Below are positions 59,279-64,000 of a stretch of DNA of 64,000 nucleotides, piece by piece. The notes beneath the pieces were generated by a model. The model was not told where the DNA came from. It saw only the letters and a list, made by a program, of their open reading frames with translations, and searched no databases. Position numbers and translations under genes: made by a program. How positions within the stretch are numbered: the first letter of the stretch is position 1; each line of letters opens with the position of its first letter. Source of the stretch: Rotaria sp. Silwood1 (taxonomy: Eukaryota; Rotifera; Eurotatoria; Philodinida; Philodinidae); contig CAJNOP010000016.1 in assembly GCA_905250075.1 (NCBI GenBank), positions 124,001 through 188,000 on the forward strand. Reading direction: 5' to 3'.

Positions 59279-61163
59279 TTATAATTCATCCTTTTTCATC
59301 GATACATTTTCTTCAATTCGTTTTTGTGTTGCAACTACATCAATACTAGCTAATGTTGATTTTGTTACAGAATCTTCTTTATCATTTTGTCCAAGAATTG
59401 GTGTATTTTCAGTATCAGATATATAATTTGGTTCACCAAAATAATGTGTTGGTGTTAAAATTGATGGATAAAATGCGTATGCTTTAAGTTTTCTATTACG
59501 AAAATGACTTTTCCAACTTTCATTTGGATGATGATCATACATGATTGGTAAATATTCATCAACAGGTAAAATTTTTTGAAGTGGATTTTCATCAACAAGC
59601 AAACGTGCACCACGTAATGAAAGTGCATAACCAACAGTCCAATGAGAATAAGATGGTTCAATAAGATATGTTTCAATTGTATTTTCATAATTTTCTTCAT
59701 CAGGTCGCATAATTTTTCTTCCGAGGTATAATATATCCCAATCGAATGAACGATTTAATAAAATTTTTTCTAATTTATATTTAAAATAAACATCGAAACG
59801 AACATCGTCTTCAAGTATTAATATACCATTTGAATATTCATTTTTAATCATATCTTGCCAAATAAAATAATGTGAAAAAAAACAACCTAATTCACCATAA
59901 TTCATTGGTCGTTGATTATATGGATCTTCATAATTTGGTAATAGACGAATATTAAGATTTTCTAAATATTTTTGATCAATTGTATATTTTCCATCAACAG
60001 CATCAAAAAATCGTACGGATATATTAAGTATATCAAATGTTGCTTGTAAACGTTCACGACGATCAGTACGACGTACAAGATTAATAACATAAATTTCATC
60101 TAAACCAAATTTTGTTTTTTCTTTTGATAATGGTATATTAATCAATGATGTACGTGGAATTGGTGGTAAATAAGTTTGTGATAGACCATTCAATTGATGT
60201 TCGATTAACATATGAATGTAAAATTCCTTTATAATTGTTTCATCATAAGATGTTTCAAGAAATTGTACCGGTATATAACCAAATACTTCACGATTACATA
60301 CATATGAAGGTATAGAATTTTCTCTTGCAATAACATCAATAGCTAAAATTAAAAAAAAAAAAAAAAAAAGAAAGAGAAAATTAAGCAGAAGTAAAACAAA
60401 ATTGACAAAAAGAAATACCAGTCTGTGGTTGAATTTTTTCATAATTTTTATTCGTTAAAAAGACATCACGTATTTGTGGATAATTAAAATTAAAAAAATA
60501 AAAATCTTTTATGCCACCATTAATAAGAAAACAACCAAGTTTTTTTCGTTCATATATTTGTTTATAATCATGAAAACCTGATATTTGTTGATCATTTAAA
60601 TAAAATGTTGATGTAAACATATCTTTAGTCGAACGTAATAATGGTGTCATTAATGGTTTATCTTTAGATATTAATATTGATAAAATTTTTTCAGGTTCTA
60701 ATAAAATAATCATTGAATCAAACATAGCAAGATATGTTATTTCAAGTTCAAATGAACGTTTCATGACATCATTTAAACGATTAGCTTGATCATTTTGTGT
60801 TTTTGCTGTCCATTCATGAATAATAATTGTTGTAAATATTGATTGATCAGATTTTTTCATAGCTGATACCCATTCATTTAATAATCGACTAGTTTCATTT
60901 TCAGTAATTGTATTAAATACATGATAAAGATGCAAATCTAAATAACATTGACTACATGGACAAGTTAATTGTTCAAGTTGTCGAAGAAAATAAGGTAAGA
61001 CATAAGGACGATTATATATATCAACATCAACTAATAAACGTTGATCATTTGTCGAAGAAATAGTTGATGATTCATTTTCTCCGAATAAATGATATTTTCT
61101 TGCATTAACAAAAATAATTAGAAAACAGAAACATAATAACATTGAAATCAATAGATTTTTCAT
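59279..61163 (-). CDS. COLGALT1: Procollagen galactosyltransferase (COLGALT/GLT25D)
   Basis: ER-lumen beta-galactosyltransferase that adds galactose to hydroxylysine in collagen (glycosyltransferase family 25). Exons 61163-60419 and 60342-59279 join in phase through a 76-bp intron to give 602 aa, close to human (about 620). The start at 61163 gives a signal peptide (MKNLLISMLLCFCFLIIF); an upstream in-frame ATG at 61229 would add 22 residues but is separated by a strong acceptor-like TTTTCTTTTCAG ending at 61181. The N-domain has NRPYVLPYFLRQLEQL (family NKEHTLPYFL-type). The C-terminal GT25 domain has DEIYVINLVRRTDRRERL, GELGCFFSHYFIW and the metal-binding-type ILILEDDVRF. The protein ends KKDEL, an ER-retention signal. 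Orthology to COLGALT1 or 2 cannot be decided by eye. Confidence 0.93.
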
Positions 61164-64000
61164 TTTGAAAACAAAAAAATCTGAAAAGAAAACAACAATA
61201 ATAGTCTTGTTCCTTATAGAGGCATGCATATCGTCTGTTTTTCTATCATGTTTGCTATGCTTACGAACTGTTCTTTGACCGATGTTCTCTATACATTGGT
61301 AGAAAAATAGGAAGAAACGTATGACTTATGTTCGTCAATGTGCCTCTGATACCGAGATAGATATAACCGCTATGATGAAGCATACAGAAAATACTACATA
61401 TGTATGTCTCTTCGTTCTTGATAAATGTGGAGAAAAGAAAAAATATGTGCAAATGAACACAAGAACATTTCTTTAGGTTGAGATAGACGATATCGTTGGG
61501 CGAATAATTTAAAAGAAAAGCACAAGAAACAGAAAAAAACGAATGACAATGAGGCACTTAAATAGGATGAATTCAAAACTCCAAAGATAGAGAACTAATT
61601 TAGATATATAATATCAATCTAGTTTACGATTTACATGTATCGGAACGAAAATATCTGGATATTTTCTTTTTTTTTTTCAAAATATTGTCATTGTTTCTAT
61701 GATCACATGAGATAGAAATGGAAGTTTAGCATAGGCGAAATCGATTTTTATTTCAGTATATCCACATTATAAAGTTGTATCTTGATAAACGACATGAATC
61801 TTAAATTATTTTACAATGTCACTTTAGCATATAATTATGTTCTTTATATCATCCACAGTTACTACAAAGTTGTAATCAGTTGAGACTTCTTCAGCTCACC
61901 CAGTATGGCCAGTTTGTTAAATTTTTGTCTGGTTCGAAAAAATTTCTTGTTTTTCTTTTCAAATGTGCGCAGATTTTTTTACTATGTTCTGAAGAACAGA
62001 TATCGTATTATAGTTATTAAAATATGCCAATTATATTAAAACTGTAGAGTCGTGCTTGTCTTAGTTGAGCCGGATATATGTTGACCTGAAAAATCTCGTC
62101 TCGTTTGTTCATTATTTATATGTTTTTTTTGTTTGAAATTACACACGAAATTATAATTTTCTGAGTTAGAAATTTAAATGCAACATAGTCAAGGCTAAAA
62201 TATCAATCCTTACTTGCTGAAATTTGAGAAGAACGAGAAAGGATATGAGTGATATTTTGACATGGAATAGTTTTACGGTTTTGATAAAGGAACTAAACTT
62301 GCTTGTACAATGTTGAATTAGTCACAAACTAATTCATTTACTCAATCTTTTGTTTCAACCGGAAAGAATTGGTACAAATTAATGGCCTGAACTAGTTCAA
62401 GTGGTTTGTTCTGGTACTGAATTGAGCCTGTTACATCTCTGAAAAGAATATACAGGACAATGTTTCAGTTCTTTTGAATAATTATAAAGCCGTGGTACAG
62501 CATATTTTATTCATGTTGTAACTTTTATTGATGAAAACTTTATATCATAGTTCGTCTTTTATGTACAGCGATAAGATCATTATCATGATCTAGATTGTAT
62601 TATGTTAATTGTAAAGACATGTTTTACTAGATATGAAATATTTAATTTATTTAAAAATTGACTTTTTGATACTGTCTTCAAAGAGTACTGCATTCGAATC
62701 AGAAGCAACATATGATTATAATGAAATGCCCTTTGTTGCTCAAACGAATCACAGTTTTAGTTAATGCAATGACGATAAAAGCATTTTAGACCTAGACTAA
62801 GGATAGGTCTCGTCTAAGAATTACTAAGAAGCAAATTTTATTCTATTTTAATAAAAAGTGTGAAATTCCTCCACCCCCTCCCCCTTTTCCTCGCAACAAA
62901 ATTCATCTTTGCTGAAAAATATTATAAATATGTTGGTACATGTTGACTGTTTGATGATTTTAATATCAAGAATATGAAATTTTTATGCGAATTTTCTGAC
63001 TAATATGGCTTTAGTGTTTTACTTCTTAGAAAATTATATTGAACTTAATATCTATTCCTTCGTCAAATAACATTAGTTTTCAATAACAATTATCGATCCT
63101 GTTGAAGAAGACAACAAAGTCGAAAATATTTCTTCTCCACCTCTCAACTTCTATTTTTCGATTTTCGATAAGAAGCTATATTTATATAAAAAGAACCTTG
63201 ACTGATGTAACAATAAAACATAACAAACTCCTAAAAATATTAAAAGTAGCTTATTACATCCATAATTTTCGTCAACAATCATATTACTGTCAATATATCG
63301 CTTCAGAATGTAACAAAATTTGTATAATGTTTGTAATTAGTTTTTCATCATAGATGAAATCATATGGTAATTAAAACAATCTTAATATCATTGAATGCGG
63401 TCTTGATTTTAGTACAATATTCATAAGTAAATCATACTTAATTTATACTTTCAACAAGAGTTGCCCGGTTTTATAAAATAAATATTATCAATAGATGTAT
63501 ATGTATATATTTGCATGAGAATAAATACGTCTGCTGTTGATTTGTATAAAGCTAAAGTAAGTTGGATTGATTATATTTTTATTGCATAGCAAAAACATGT
63601 TCTTCTTAATTCTTCTCAATCTATTATTACCATTGGCAAGTAAATCTCTTGAAAATATTTCTTACGGTGCGAAATTTTATGAAAAAATAATAGCGATATA
63701 ATAATCAAATTCGAATGCCAGCTTTAAGGAATCTACGGCAATTTCTCCTATAACACTTGTTTTCCAGTAGATATTTTGTTAGAACATTATTGATTTGATA
63801 TAACAAAGAAATAGATAATAATTAGATTCAGATATTATCATTACCCTCACTCTCATTATTACGAGGTAACTTTTCCAACTGATCGAGCACTTTCGAACTT
63901 AGATTTTGTCCCTAATTTTCCCTGAGAACATACTTATTTTACTGTAGAAGATAAACAATGAAATCACTTGTGGATTGTTATTATAAGAGAAAATGCCAAG
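61164..64000. other. Right-hand flank, no gene seen
   Basis: The first ~100 bases should be the 5'UTR/promoter of the galactosyltransferase gene, including the acceptor-like site at 61181. Beyond that the sequence is AT-rich with short ORFs lacking any family feature, and no terminal repeats were noticed up to the window edge. Confidence 0.45.

Noticed and set aside
59455-59700. Minus-strand ORF inside the galactosyltransferase
   Set aside because: Shadow frame of the real coding exon.

Overview
The window is metazoan nuclear DNA and reads as a bdelloid rotifer (Rotaria/Adineta-like) genome. It is very AT-rich. Most introns are 45-80 bp with GT..AG ends, and a few are inflated to 1-3 kb by repeats. 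The genes are animal orthologues such as APH-1, PTGES2, ABCC10, ZSWIM2, COLGALT and SLC49A4. A Penelope-like retroelement without a visible endonuclease, of the kind bdelloids carry as Athena, and bacterial- or plant/fungal-type genes fit that assignment. The species call is inference, because no search could be run.

Layout. (1) 1-8.8 kb: three minus-strand genes close together, PTGES2 -> APH-1 -> GPD1 (GPD1 runs off the left edge). APH-1 and GPD1 each have a splice-acceptor-like site just upstream of the ATG, which suggests trans-spliced, operon-like expression. An APH-1 intron holds a 1.65-kb foldback. (2) 8.8-14 kb: a small lipid-anchored-type protein with an N-terminal MGCC (minus) and an unrecognised 527-aa protein (plus). 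(3) 14-38.6 kb: gene-poor, with decayed sequences: a split tRNA-like sequence, a BAHD acyltransferase pseudogene, a Penelope-like reverse transcriptase pseudogene, a degraded membrane-protein gene and a mariner-type MITE. Two intact genes sit here, SLC49A4 (plus) and a small secreted protein (minus). (4) 38.6-42 kb: a secreted PHB-depolymerase-like esterase with two introns, then a second foldback element. (5) 42-52.3 kb, minus strand: a complete 19-exon ABCC10/MRP7 transporter with a mariner-like insertion in one intron, then TMEM242 and a disordered Ser-rich protein. (6) 53.7-58.2 kb, plus: complete ZSWIM2 ubiquitin ligase in 11 exons. (7) 59.3-61.2 kb, minus: procollagen galactosyltransferase with a KDEL tail. 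(8) 61.2-64 kb: no gene seen.

The genes do not form one pathway. Exon structures below were built by reading splice sites and checking phase codon by codon, and all gene models listed as complete close in frame. Nothing was tested against a database or transcripts.
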